Part shown: positions 29,329-36,777 of the stretch, one piece after another
Layout of the letters: every line of letters begins with the position of its first letter
Numbering within the stretch: position 1 is the first letter of the stretch
DNA from: Acetobacter sp.
GTDB lineage: Bacteria > Pseudomonadota > Alphaproteobacteria > Acetobacterales > Acetobacteraceae
Assembly (NCBI GenBank): GCA_017474285.1
Contig: JAFVHT010000056.1
Coordinates: forward strand, 1 to 36,777
Length of the DNA stretch: 36,777 nt
Direction: 5' to 3'
Program-made: the position numbers and the translations under genes
Notes under the pieces: model-generated
What the model saw: only the letters and a program-made list of their open reading frames with translations
What the model was told of the DNA's origin: nothing
Database searches by the model: none

Positions 29329-29684
29329 GAGTTCATGAACTTCGGAGCCGGCGGCGTGCGCGTCTTCGTTTTAGACTCCGTCAACGGGCGGCTAATCGTC
29401 CTCGTCTTTCAGTGTTTCGCTCTGCTAAAAATATTTATGCACAGGTTATTGATGATGTGCAGGGGCGGACGCTTGTTTCAGCGTCAACACTCGATAAAGA
29501 ATTGCGTACAACGCTTAAAAGCGGCGCAACTCAGGATGGGGCAGCGGCTGTTGGTAAGTTAATTGCTCAGCGGGCAGTTGCCGCGGGGGTTTCTTTGGTC
29601 GTTTTTGATAGAGGTGCTTATCTTTATCATGGACGTGTTAAGGCTTTGGCAGAAGCAGCGCGTGAAGGTGGTCTCTCTTTCTGA
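29325..29684 (+). CDS. rplR: 50S ribosomal protein L18
   Basis: Binds 5S rRNA together with L5. The 119 residues include [21 protein letters not shown] and the C-terminal [28 protein letters not shown], both conserved. The start codon overlaps the rplF stop. It ends in TGA, 14 nt before rpsE. Confidence 0.98.
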   Translation: MRVHELRSRRRARLRFRLRQRAANRPRLSVFRSAKNIYAQVIDDVQGRTLVSASTLDKELRTTLKSGATQDGAAAVGKLIAQRAVAAGVSLVVFDRGAYLYHGRVKALAEAAREGGLSF

Positions 29685-29698
29685 GAAAGGATTATATA

Positions 29699-30265
29699 AT
29701 GGCTCGTGAGCCAAAAGAAAATAATAGACAGGCATCTCGTGAACGCGAGGGTGATGAGCTTGTTGATAAACTTGTTGCAATCAACCGCGTTGCGAAAGTT
29801 GTGAAAGGTGGACGGCGTTTTGCTTTTGCCGCGTTAGTTGTTGTGGGTGATCAAAAAGGCCGCGTTGGTTATGGCTCGGGTAAAGCGCGTGAAGTTCCCG
29901 AAGCCATTAGAAAAGCCACAGAACGTGCAAGGCGTGGGATGATTCGCGTTCCTATGAAAGGGGGGCGTACTTTACACCATGACGTCGTGGGGCGTTTTGG
30001 GGCAGGTAAAGTCATTTTACGCTCAGCTGATGCGGGGACGGGGATTATTGCCGGTGGTCCAATGCGTGCTGTTTTTGAAAGCCTCGGCATTAATGATGTA
30101 GTTGCGAAATCTCTTGGGAGTCGTAATCCCCATAACATGGTTAAAGCTACTTTTAACGCTTTAACACGTTGTACTGCGCCACGTGTTATTGCAGCACGTC
30201 GCGGTAAAAAGGTTGCAGAGATTTTTGGTAAACGTGAGCAACTTGCGGGAGCTACAGATGCCTAA
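29699..30265 (+). CDS. rpsE: 30S ribosomal protein S5
   Basis: Guards accuracy of decoding and lines the mRNA channel with S3 and S4. The 188 residues show the dsRNA-binding N-terminal domain with [20 protein letters not shown] (about residues 33-52) and C-terminal [24 protein letters not shown]. The spectinomycin loop appears unaltered (VVKGGRRF). GAAAGGA lies before the ATG. Its last codons overlap the rpmD start by 8 nt. Confidence 0.99.
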   Translation: MAREPKENNRQASREREGDELVDKLVAINRVAKVVKGGRRFAFAALVVVGDQKGRVGYGSGKAREVPEAIRKATERARRGMIRVPMKGGRTLHHDVVGRFGAGKVILRSADAGTGIIAGGPMRAVFESLGINDVVAKSLGSRNPHNMVKATFNALTRCTAPRVIAARRGKKVAEIFGKREQLAGATDA

Positions 30266-30443
30266 AACAAAGACATTTAAGGTTATTCAAGTCGCTTCTG
30301 GTCATGGACGTAAACCCGGGCAGAAAGAAACTCTTATTGGTCTTGGTCTTAATAAGATTGGACGGGAAAGAGTTTTGGAAGATACGCCTTCTGTGCGGGG
30401 TATGTTGCGCAAAGTGGCTCATTTGGTGAAGGTGGAAGATTAA
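30258..30443 (+). CDS. rpmD: 50S ribosomal protein L30
   Basis: Small 50S protein, 61 residues from the ATG at 30258, which overlaps the end of rpsE by 8 nt behind GCGGGAG. The core is [30 protein letters not shown], ending [16 protein letters not shown], as in the family. It is separated from rplO by a single base, so it is coupled on both sides. Confidence 0.97.
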   Translation: MPKTKTFKVIQVASGHGRKPGQKETLIGLGLNKIGRERVLEDTPSVRGMLRKVAHLVKVED

Positions 30444-30444
30444 A

Positions 30445-30933
30445 ATGAAACTGAACGAGCTTCGTGACAATGAAGGTGCACGTTACCGGAAAAAACGTCT
30501 TGGGCGTGGTATTGGCTCTGGTAAAGGAAAAACGTCTGGTAAGGGCGTTAAAGGGCAAAAAGCACGTGAGGGTGTTTCTTTGAACGGTTTTGAGGGGGGG
30601 CAATTACCGATTTATCGGCGGCTTCCTAAACGGGGTTTTACCAATATTTTCCGTAAAGTCTACGCTCCTGTTAATTTAGGCGCTATTGAGCGTGCTATTG
30701 AGGAGGGTAAGTTAGAAGGGCACTCTCCTATAACAGAATCGGCTTTAAAAGAGGCTGGGCTTGTCACGTCTGGTAAGCATGCGGGTGTTCGTATTCTTGC
30801 AAAAGGTGAGTTGACAAAAAAAGTCACTTTTGAAGTTTCGGGTGTTTCTGCATCGGCACGAGCCATTATTGAAAAATTAGGTGGCAGTGTTACCCTGTTA
30901 GGGGCAGAGACTTCGGAGTCTCATGCTTCTTAA
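30445..30933 (+). CDS. rplO: 50S ribosomal protein L15
   Basis: Late-assembly 50S protein, 162 residues. The glycine/lysine-rich N-terminal tail ([25 protein letters not shown]) reaches into the rRNA core. The C-terminal domain ([25 protein letters not shown]) follows. AAGGTGGAAG before the ATG overlaps the end of rpmD. A 119-nt gap with no clear terminator follows before secY. Confidence 0.98.
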   Translation: MKLNELRDNEGARYRKKRLGRGIGSGKGKTSGKGVKGQKAREGVSLNGFEGGQLPIYRRLPKRGFTNIFRKVYAPVNLGAIERAIEEGKLEGHSPITESALKEAGLVTSGKHAGVRILAKGELTKKVTFEVSGVSASARAIIEKLGGSVTLLGAETSESHAS

Positions 30934-31052
30934 AAAGGTTTAAGGGATTTTCTGTCTTTTTTCGTTTAGAGAAGAATGTTTTCAGACATTTTGTCAGAGT
31001 TTGTTGCTGCTGTAATGCTGGGTGGTGGCGCTATCTATAGAAGGGATAAGGT

Positions 31053-32396
31053 ATGACTTCAGCAGTAGAGCGGCTGACTGCCAATTTTAGTATGGGAGCA
31101 TTTGCAAAGGCAGCAGAACTCAGAAAAAGGATTTGGTTTACATTAGGTGCCTTGATTATTTATCGTATTGGCACCTATATCCCTGTACCTGGTGTCGATG
31201 CTGCTGTTATTGGGCGGTTGCTTGCGCAGCATCGAGACGGTATTTTGGGCATGTTTAATATGTTTACGGGTGGTGCTTTAGGGCGTATGACGATTTTTGC
31301 CCTGAACATTATGCCTTATATTTCAGCCTCGATTATTGTTCAGTTGATGTCAACGGCTTTACCCTCTCTTGAGGCTCTCAAGAAAGAAGGGGAGCGTGGG
31401 CGTACAAAACTCAATCAATATACCCGTTATTTAACGTTATTTATTGCTATTTTTCAGGCCTATGGTGTCGCATTAAGTTTAGAAAATATGCAAAACGGTG
31501 CCGCAGTCGTCAATCCTGGGGCATTGTTCTTGATTACCTGTGTCACGAGTCTTGTTGGTGGCACTATGTTTTTAATGTGGATAGGAGAACAAATTACCTC
31601 ACGGGGCGTGGGTAATGGTATCTCGTTGATTATTTTTGCGGGTATCGTAGCCAATTTACCGCAAGCAACGGCAAGTCTTTTTCAACTTGGTTATACGGGT
31701 GCGTTATCGCCCTCTTTTGTGTTGATCTTTCTTTGTTTAGCAGCCCTTACTGTTGCTTTTATTGTTTTTATGGAGCAATCCTATCGGCGGATCGTTATTC
31801 AATATCCCAAGCGACAAATGATGTTGGGCGGCGATACAAATTATATGCCCTTAAAAGTGAATACAGCGGGCGTTATTCCCCCTATTTTTGCTTCTTCTAT
31901 TTTGTTGATTCCTGCAACATTGATTGGCTTGATCAATGAGAAATCTGTTCCGGGTTGGCTTTCTCTTTTTGGGCAGCAATTCGGGCGTGGGCATGTTTTA
32001 TATATGGCTTTTTACGCGCTTATGATTGTCTTTTTTTCGTATTTCTATGCGGCTGTTAGTTTTAACCCTGTAGAAACAGCTGATAATTTGCGGAAACACG
32101 GGGGCTTTATCCCAACGATTCGACCAGGTTCAGCAACCGTTTCTTATTTTGATAGAGTTTTAACGCGTTTAACGGCTATTGCGGCTCTTTATTTGGTCAT
32201 CGTTTGTCTTTTGCCCCAAATATTGGTGAGCCGTTATAATATTCCGTTTTATTTTGGTGGTACGAGTCTCATTATTATTGTTTCTGTGACAATTGATACA
32301 GTGAGTCAGATACAGTCGCATTTAGTGGCGTATCAATATCAAGGCTTAATGCGTAAAAGGCGTAATGCTCAAAAACAGAGGATTATCAGAAGATGA
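31053..32396 (+). CDS. secY: Protein translocase channel subunit SecY
   Basis: Core of the SecYEG inner-membrane channel. It has 447 residues with ten predicted membrane segments. Recognisable pieces are IPVPGVD near the plug, MFTGGALGRMTIFALNIMPYISASIIVQL (segments 2-3), WIGEQITSRGVGNGISLIIFAGI and the cytoplasmic loop before segment 10 with FNPVETADNLRKHGGFIPTIRPG. GAAGGGATAAGG precedes the ATG. The stop overlaps the adk start by 4 nt. Its partner secE is not in the window. Confidence 0.99.
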   Translation: MTSAVERLTANFSMGAFAKAAELRKRIWFTLGALIIYRIGTYIPVPGVDAAVIGRLLAQHRDGILGMFNMFTGGALGRMTIFALNIMPYISASIIVQLMSTALPSLEALKKEGERGRTKLNQYTRYLTLFIAIFQAYGVALSLENMQNGAAVVNPGALFLITCVTSLVGGTMFLMWIGEQITSRGVGNGISLIIFAGIVANLPQATASLFQLGYTGALSPSFVLIFLCLAALTVAFIVFMEQSYRRIVIQYPKRQMMLGGDTNYMPLKVNTAGVIPPIFASSILLIPATLIGLINEKSVPGWLSLFGQQFGRGHVLYMAFYALMIVFFSYFYAAVSFNPVETADNLRKHGGFIPTIRPGSATVSYFDRVLTRLTAIAALYLVIVCLLPQILVSRYNIPFYFGGTSLIIIVSVTIDTVSQIQSHLVAYQYQGLMRKRRNAQKQRIIRR

Positions 32397-33040
32397 ATAT
32401 TATTTTTCTTGGTCCCCCGGGTGCGGGTAAAGGAACACAATCCCGATTCCTTGAAAAGAAATATGGGATTGTTCAGATTTCAACCGGGGATATGTTGCGG
32501 GCAGAAGTGGCTTGTAACTCCGATATTGGAAAACAGGCAAAAGCGCTCATGGATTCGGGGAAACTTGTTTCCGATGATCTTATTATTGCTATGATTAAGA
32601 ATCGGATTGCGCAAAAAGATTGCCAAAAAGGTTTTATTTTAGACGGTTTTCCGAGAACAGAAGCACAGGCTGAAGCCTTAGATCGTCTCCTTGTGTCTGA
32701 GGGGAAAACGATTGATGCAGTTTTGTTTTTGAATGTTGATGAAGACATTCTCGCTGATCGTATTTCTGGGCGTTTTACTTGTGTGCAGTGTGGGAAAATT
32801 TATAACGACATTTCTAACCCACCTCGGGTTGATGGGGTTTGTGATGCCTGTGGTGGGCATGAATTTCAGCGTCGTGCTGATGATAAACGGGAAACAGTGG
32901 TTGAACGTTTAAAAGAGTATCGTCGTTCTACGGCGCCAATTTTGCCCTTTTATGAAAAGAAAGGGTGCTTGTATACAGTCAATGGCATGTTACCTGCTGA
33001 TGAGGTGACTGCTGAGATAGAGGCTTTTCTTAAAAAATAA
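32393..33040 (+). CDS. adk: Adenylate kinase, zinc-binding LID form
   Basis: Catalyses 2 ADP = ATP + AMP in the cytoplasm. The 215 residues have the P-loop GPPGAGKGT (residues 7-15), the AMP-site region ISTGDMLRAEV and FILDGFPRT (81-89), and a LID with four cysteines (130, 133, 150, 153) that would hold zinc. The ATG overlaps the secY stop (ATGA). Its place between secY and rpsM is the usual one in alphaproteobacteria. Confidence 0.99.
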   Translation: MNIIFLGPPGAGKGTQSRFLEKKYGIVQISTGDMLRAEVACNSDIGKQAKALMDSGKLVSDDLIIAMIKNRIAQKDCQKGFILDGFPRTEAQAEALDRLLVSEGKTIDAVLFLNVDEDILADRISGRFTCVQCGKIYNDISNPPRVDGVCDACGGHEFQRRADDKRETVVERLKEYRRSTAPILPFYEKKGCLYTVNGMLPADEVTAEIEAFLKK

Positions 33041-33074
33041 AGTAGGTTTTTATAGGGAAAAGTTTTGTTATTTC

Positions 33075-33103
33075 TTGACTTAAATGCTTTTAAGTATTAA
33101 AGG
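33075..33103 (+). promoter_or_regulatory. Candidate promoter for rpsM-rpsK-rpoA-rplQ
   Basis: TTGACT (33075-33080), 17-nt spacer, then TAAAGG (33098-33103), with an alternative TATTAA slightly closer. It lies in the 138-nt adk-rpsM gap. The -35 is good and the -10 poor, so activity is uncertain. Confidence 0.35.
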
Positions 33104-33178
33104 GAGTTTGGGTTTATGTCTTATGGGCAGATAAAAAAGTTTTTCGCCGTGTGGCGACTGAGATTAGGAGTATAAAGC

Positions 33179-33556
33179 GTGGCTCGTATTGCTGGCGTGA
33201 ATATCCCGACAAACAAGCGTGTTGTTATCGGGCTTCAGTCTATTTATGGGATTGGTGCATCTCGTGCTGCCAAAATCTGCGAGGTTGCAGGGATTTCGGA
33301 GTCAAAGCGCGTTAATGAACTGACAGATGATGAAGTTCAAAAATTACGCGAAGTTATTGATGCTGACTATCGGGTTGAAGGTGATCTACGCCGTGAAGTC
33401 GCAATGAATATTAAACGCTTGATGGATCTTGGTTGTTATCGTGGTTTGCGCCATCGGCGTGGTTTGCCAGTACGGGGTCAGCGCACGCATACCAACGCGC
33501 GTACTCGTAAAGGTAAAGCAGTGGCGATTGCTGGTAAAAAGAAAGTAACACGTTAA
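33179..33556 (+). CDS. rpsM: 30S ribosomal protein S13
   Basis: Head protein that contacts the P-site tRNA and forms bridges with L5. The 125 residues begin [25 protein letters not shown] and end in the basic tail with [21 protein letters not shown]. It starts with GTG behind TTAGGAG at 9 nt; the second residue onward fits the family, so the start is secure. First gene of the alpha block. Confidence 0.98.
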   Translation: MARIAGVNIPTNKRVVIGLQSIYGIGASRAAKICEVAGISESKRVNELTDDEVQKLREVIDADYRVEGDLRREVAMNIKRLMDLGCYRGLRHRRGLPVRGQRTHTNARTRKGKAVAIAGKKKVTR

Positions 33557-33605
33557 CAAAAGAGGGGTTACTTAACCCCTTGTGATTCGAAGAGGTAAAA
33601 TAAAT

Positions 33606-33998
33606 ATGTCAAAAGTTGCCGCTCAGCGTGTCCGTAAGAAAGAGCGTAAAAATATTGTTTCTGGCGTGGCACATGTGCTTTCTACATTTAATAACACAAT
33701 GATTACCATTTCAGACGCGCATGGGAATGCTATTTCATGGTCTTCAGCGGGGACACAAGGGTTTAAAGGCTCTCGTAAGTCGACACCCTATGCGGCTCAA
33801 GTTGCTGCGGAAGATGCGGGTCGTAAAGCGCGTGAGCATGGTATGCAAACTCTTGAGGTTGAAGTTTCTGGTCCTGGCTCTGGGCGCGAAAGTGCTTTGC
33901 GTGCGCTCCAAGCTATGGGGTTTTCTATTACATCGATCCGTGATATGACACCTATTCCGCATAACGGCTGTCGTCCACGTAAACGCCGGCGTGTCTAA
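33606..33998 (+). CDS. rpsK: 30S ribosomal protein S11
   Basis: Platform protein near the Shine-Dalgarno helix, 130 residues from the ATG at 33606. That start follows AAGAGG and gives the usual N-terminus. A GTG at 33582 would add eight residues (MIRRGKIN) and is unlikely. The core [30 protein letters not shown] and the C-terminal [18 protein letters not shown] are intact. Confidence 0.98.
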   Translation: MSKVAAQRVRKKERKNIVSGVAHVLSTFNNTMITISDAHGNAISWSSAGTQGFKGSRKSTPYAAQVAAEDAGRKAREHGMQTLEVEVSGPGSGRESALRALQAMGFSITSIRDMTPIPHNGCRPRKRRRV

Positions 33999-34098
33999 TT
34001 TTTAAGAGTTTTCTTATTTTAGAGCGTTTATAGAGCGTTAGAGTTGCTTTTTAGAGTAAGTGCTGCGTTGTGGCAGTTTTTTATTGAAAGTTAGTCCG

Positions 34099-35118
34099 TT
34101 GGTTTTTCAGAAAAATTGGCAATCTTTGATTAAGCCGGAAAAACTTGAGGTCATTCCTGGTTTTGATGCGTCGTATATCGCAACGGTTATAGCAGAACCT
34201 CTTGAGCGTGGTTTTGGTATGACTTTGGGGAATGCGTTACGGCGTGTGTTGTTGTCGTCTATTCAGGGGGCTGCTGTAACAGCGATTCAGATTGACGGCG
34301 TTTTGCATGAATTTTCTTCTATTCCCGGTGTGCGGGAAGATGTTACTGACATTGTGCTCAATGTTAAACAGCTTGCCTTGCGTATGCATGCTGATGGACC
34401 AAAACGGATGTCATTAGTGGCAAAAGGTCCGGGAGAAGTGCGAGCAGGACAGATACAAACCGGGCATAATGTTGAAATTATCAATCCTGATCTTGTGATT
34501 TGTACACTTGATGAAGGTGCGCAACTGAGTATGGAGTTTATTGTCAATATGGGGAAGGGCTATGTGCCTGCTTCCATGAATCGTCCAGAAAATGCGCCAC
34601 TTGGTTTAATTCCGGTTGATGCGGTTTATGCGCCTGTTAAACGTGTTTCTTACAAGGTTGAGCTAACACGTGTTGGAAATGTGACCGATTATGATAAACT
34701 CTTATTAACGGTTGAGACGAATGGCGTTGTCACACCGGAAGATGCGGTTGCCTTAGCAGCGCATATTTTACAAGATCAAATTCGCTTGTTTATCAATTTT
34801 GATGAGCCGAAAATGCTTCAGGCGAGTAAGGTAGAAGAGGATTTACCCTTTAACCGTAACTTACTGCGTCGGGTTGATGAGCTTGAATTATCTGTGCGGA
34901 GTGCTAACTGCCTCAAAAATGATAATATTATTTACATTGGGGATTTAGTTCAGAAAAGTGAACAGGAAATGTTGCGTACTCCGAATTTCGGGCGTAAATC
35001 TCTCAATGAAATTAAGGAAGTTTTAAGTACGATGGGCTTGTCTTTGGGCATGACCATTTCTGCGTGGCCTCCCGAAAATATTGAGGATTTGCTCAAACGA
35101 CTTGATGAGTCTTTTTAA
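34099..35118 (+). CDS. rpoA: DNA-directed RNA polymerase alpha subunit
   Basis: Dimerises to nucleate polymerase assembly. With the TTG start at 34099 it has 339 residues, the usual length, and begins [21 protein letters not shown] at 34060 would add 13 residues not seen in relatives. The N-terminal domain shows [23 protein letters not shown]. The C-terminal domain (about 250-330) has [21 protein letters not shown] and [14 protein letters not shown], which contact UP elements and activators. The site before TTG is weak (GAAAG), so initiation may be limited or coupled to rpsK. Confidence 0.98.
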   Translation: MVFQKNWQSLIKPEKLEVIPGFDASYIATVIAEPLERGFGMTLGNALRRVLLSSIQGAAVTAIQIDGVLHEFSSIPGVREDVTDIVLNVKQLALRMHADGPKRMSLVAKGPGEVRAGQIQTGHNVEIINPDLVICTLDEGAQLSMEFIVNMGKGYVPASMNRPENAPLGLIPVDAVYAPVKRVSYKVELTRVGNVTDYDKLLLTVETNGVVTPEDAVALAAHILQDQIRLFINFDEPKMLQASKVEEDLPFNRNLLRRVDELELSVRSANCLKNDNIIYIGDLVQKSEQEMLRTPNFGRKSLNEIKEVLSTMGLSLGMTISAWPPENIEDLLKRLDESF

Positions 35119-35147
35119 CTAACATTTGTTGATTAAGGAGTTGTTCT

Positions 35148-35579
35148 ATGCGGCATCGGATTGCGGGTAGAAAACTTGGTGTTACGTCTTCACATCGTGC
35201 CGCCATGTTTCGTAATATGGCGGTTGCGCTCATTAAACATGAACAAATTACAACAACGTTGCCCAAAGCAAAGGAATTGCGTCCTGTTGTAGAAAAATTG
35301 ATTACTCTCGGTAAGCGTGGTGATTTGCATGCCCGTCGGCAGGCTTATGCTGTGTTACGTGATGAGGCAATTGTCCGTAAATTATTCTCTACAGTGGCGG
35401 AACGTTATAAAACCCGTCAAGGTGGCTATGTGCGTGTTTTACGCGCTGGTATGCGTTATGGTGATGCGGCTTCTATGGCGATTATTGAACTTGTTGATCG
35501 TGATGTATTAGTCAAAGGGCAAGATAGCGGACCTTTTCAGAAAAAGGAAGAAGCTCCCTCTCAAGATCTGGTTGCGTAG
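35148..35579 (+). CDS. rplQ: 50S ribosomal protein L17
   Basis: Tunnel-exit-side 50S protein, 143 residues. The N-terminal [34 protein letters not shown] and the central [23 protein letters not shown] are family-typical. A tail of about 20 residues ([19 protein letters not shown]) is added, as often in alphaproteobacteria. AAGGAG lies 7 nt before the ATG. It closes the ribosomal gene block. Confidence 0.98.
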   Translation: MRHRIAGRKLGVTSSHRAAMFRNMAVALIKHEQITTTLPKAKELRPVVEKLITLGKRGDLHARRQAYAVLRDEAIVRKLFSTVAERYKTRQGGYVRVLRAGMRYGDAASMAIIELVDRDVLVKGQDSGPFQKKEEAPSQDLVA

Positions 35580-35702
35580 TTTGTGAGGCTTTCTTTTAGA
35601 TCTTTTGGTTTTAGACCTTTGGACGTTTTTAGAAAGACTGTTTTAAAAAGACTGTGCTTCTGTAAAAGCTCTTGAGTTTTTCTTGCGTATAAGGAATTTG
35701 TT

Positions 35703-35948
35703 ATGAACAACGAGCATCATGAGGACTATACATTAGAATCAGGTATTGGTCGCCTACAGGATAGCGCGGGTGAGTCTTTTGACAAAACATTAGGGCGGGG
35801 TGTTTGTCCCTGTAATAAATATTGGGATAAATGTTCCGCCTTTTTTCAAGCATCGCTTGATGTTGCTGTGGATCAGCCTTTATTAGTGGTTTTTGTGGCA
35901 GCTATCGGTGGTTTTGCGGCAGGGTCTCTTTTTCGTCGGGTGCTCTAA
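35703..35948 (+). CDS. Small single-pass membrane protein of unknown role (ElaB/YqjD/DUF883-like tail)
   Basis: An 81-residue protein with AAGGA 7 nt before its ATG. The acidic N-terminus (about 1-30) is soluble. A short segment holds Cys35, Cys37 and Cys44 (VCPCNKYWDKC). The C-terminal hydrophobic stretch (about 58-77, PLLVVFVAAIGGFAAGSLFRR) ends in two arginines. A glycine-containing C-terminal anchor followed by basic residues is the shape of the ElaB/YqjD/DUF883 proteins, some of which attach ribosomes to the inner membrane in E. coli. The likeness is one of layout only, and the family assignment is weak. It follows rplQ by 123 nt on the same strand and may be read through from it. Confidence 0.7.
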   Translation: MNNEHHEDYTLESGIGRLQDSAGESFDKTLGRGVCPCNKYWDKCSAFFQASLDVAVDQPLLVVFVAAIGGFAAGSLFRRVL

Positions 35949-35975
35949 TTTCTGACGTTGTTCTCTGTAAAAAAT

Positions 35976-36133
35976 CTCTTATAAAAATCCTCTCTAAAGA
36001 GACCCTATAAGAGGTGATATAAAAGAGACAAAAAATAATAAGGGTCATTTTTTCCCTTATAAGCAGATTTCAAATAACCCTAAAACTTCTTATGTTGAGG
36101 CTAAAATGCCAAAACAAAAGAGATTTTAGGGTT
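35976..36133. repeat. Three inverted repeats in the spacer after the small membrane protein gene
   Basis: CTCTTATA (35976-35983) with TATAAGAG (36006-36013), enclosing TCTC/GAGA (35991-35994, 35999-36002); ATAAGGG (36038-36044) with CCCTTAT (36054-36060); AACCCTAAAA (36076-36085) with TTTTAGGGTT (36124-36133), which is followed by GTTTTT. They may serve as a bidirectional terminator between converging genes or be remnants of a small mobile element. No coding capacity was found between 35949 and 36193. Confidence 0.6.
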
Positions 36134-36193
36134 GTTTTTAGAATATCTACTCTTAATTCTATCGCTTTAAAATTGCTCCTTGCCTTTTTTGCA

Positions 36194-36777
36194 TTAAAAT
36201 CTTAATACTCCGAGCTGTTCTTCAACACACCCCTCTATATGCCCCTCAACACGTCTTTCTTCGAGGGCTTTTGCTTCTCTTTTGGCAAGAAAATTTTCCA
36301 TCAAATCACACATTGTGATAATCACTTTTTCTTTTGTGATTTTCTTCACAATCAAGTGAAAGACGACGCACCTCGTCAAGGGGTAATTCTGTCAGGCGTG
36401 ATATTGCTTCAAGATCAAAATCCTCACGCAGCATTTTACGTGCAATAATAATGCGCCCTTCTTCTTCACGTTTAGCGCCGAAGCGTTCCATCAAATCACA
36501 CATAGCTGAAACTCCTTGTTCTTTGCCTTTGAAATAATCAACACGGTTTGCCAATTCATTTGTAATGAATTTTCTCCGCATCGGGCTCAAAAAAATCTTG
36601 CATCAACTTCCCTAAAGGCGTGTTATCACGTCGTGCTCCATTAACGTAAATAATATGCGACTCATCACCAAAAGACGCGCACTCAAGTTCTTCTATCTTT
36701 CTACGAATATGATACAACGCTTTTCCCGCCTCGAAAATATCGCGCTCTGTAATAAAAATAACGTAAGTCTCTGGTAA
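36194..36777 (-). pseudogene. Rpn-family (PD-(D/E)XK) transposase/nuclease, C-terminal remnant with frameshift, cut by the window edge
   Basis: On the minus strand, codons from 36777 read LPETYVIFITERDIFEAGK, ALYHIRRKIEELE, SFGDESHIIYVNGARRDNTPLGKLM, QDFFEPDAEKIHYK and then TGA (36558-36556). Skipping one base (about 36558) restores ELANRVDYFKGKEQGVSAMCDLMERFGAKREEEGR, up to LPLDEVRRLSLD and a stop at 36306. These blocks are typical of Rpn recombination-promoting nucleases. A second copy of the tail (TMCDLMENFLAKREAKALEERRVEG) follows in another frame and ends at 36194. The reading is therefore broken at least once and tail-duplicated. The N-terminal nuclease domain lies outside the window. 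Confidence 0.8.
36296..36503. repeat. 18-nt direct repeat inside the Rpn remnant
   Basis: TTCCATCAAATCACACAT occurs at 36296-36313 and at 36486-36503, 190 nt apart. On the minus strand both encode part of MCDLMEN/MCDLMER. It marks a partial tandem duplication of the Rpn C-terminal tail. Confidence 0.9.

Noticed and set aside
34060..34098. GTG start for rpoA with 13 extra residues
   Set aside because: Relatives begin at the MVxQKNW position, which matches the TTG at 34099.
35600..35700. Repeats of AAAGACTG and TTTAGA(T/C)CTTT as a CRISPR-like or regulatory array
   Set aside because: There are only two imperfect copies of each, without regular spacing; low-complexity T-rich DNA explains them.

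Overview
The window looks like chromosomal core DNA of an AT-leaning alphaproteobacterium, most likely in the Acetobacteraceae. This is inferred from three things: the alphaproteobacterial order of the ribosomal genes, a hopanoid C-3 methylase (HpnR) as in Acetobacter-type bacteria, and the style of the RpoB, RpoC and RpoA proteins. The genus cannot be fixed from the sequence alone.

Layout. Positions 1-130 (minus) hold the start of an outer-membrane-type protein gene that runs off the left edge. Its signal-peptide codons contain a run of nine C, and its upstream region a run of ten C. Next come an AI-2E-family permease (360-1466, minus), ndk, hpnR, a strong terminator, an rmuC gene split by an in-frame TGA, and an OmpR-type response regulator with its sensor kinase (5693-7811). 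From about 7900 to 35579 the window is almost continuous transcription and translation machinery on the plus strand: rplK-rplA / rplJ-rplL-rpoB-rpoC / rpsL-rpsG-tuf / rpsJ-rplC-rplD-rplW-rplB-rpsS-rplV-rpsC-rplP-rpmC-rpsQ / rplN-rplX-rplE-rpsN-rpsH-rplF-rplR-rpsE-rpmD-rplO-secY-adk / rpsM-rpsK-rpoA-rplQ. An 81-residue membrane-anchored protein follows. After a hairpin-rich spacer the window ends in the decayed C-terminal part of an Rpn-type (PD-(D/E)XK) transposase/nuclease on the minus strand.

How the genes work together. The large cluster makes most of the 50S and 30S proteins, three RNA polymerase subunits, EF-Tu, the SecY channel and adenylate kinase. It is punctuated by candidate promoters (before rplK, rpsL and rpsM) and by conserved-looking RNA hairpins (before rplJ, rplL/rpoB, rpoB/rpoC, in the rpsL leader, and tuf/rpsJ), the places where ribosomal-protein feedback and attenuation usually act.

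Most notable. (1) The two homopolymeric C tracts upstream of and inside the surface-protein gene look like a phase-variation device. (2) fusA is missing between rpsG and tuf, and secE-nusG are missing before rplK. (3) rmuC has a single in-frame stop and rplP a one-base frameshift; because rplP is essential, it needs checking for a sequence error. (4) RpoB appears to carry two extra residues just after the rifampicin-site region. (5) The rpsL promoter fires directly into a small terminator-like hairpin. No tRNA, rRNA, CRISPR array or complete insertion sequence was seen.
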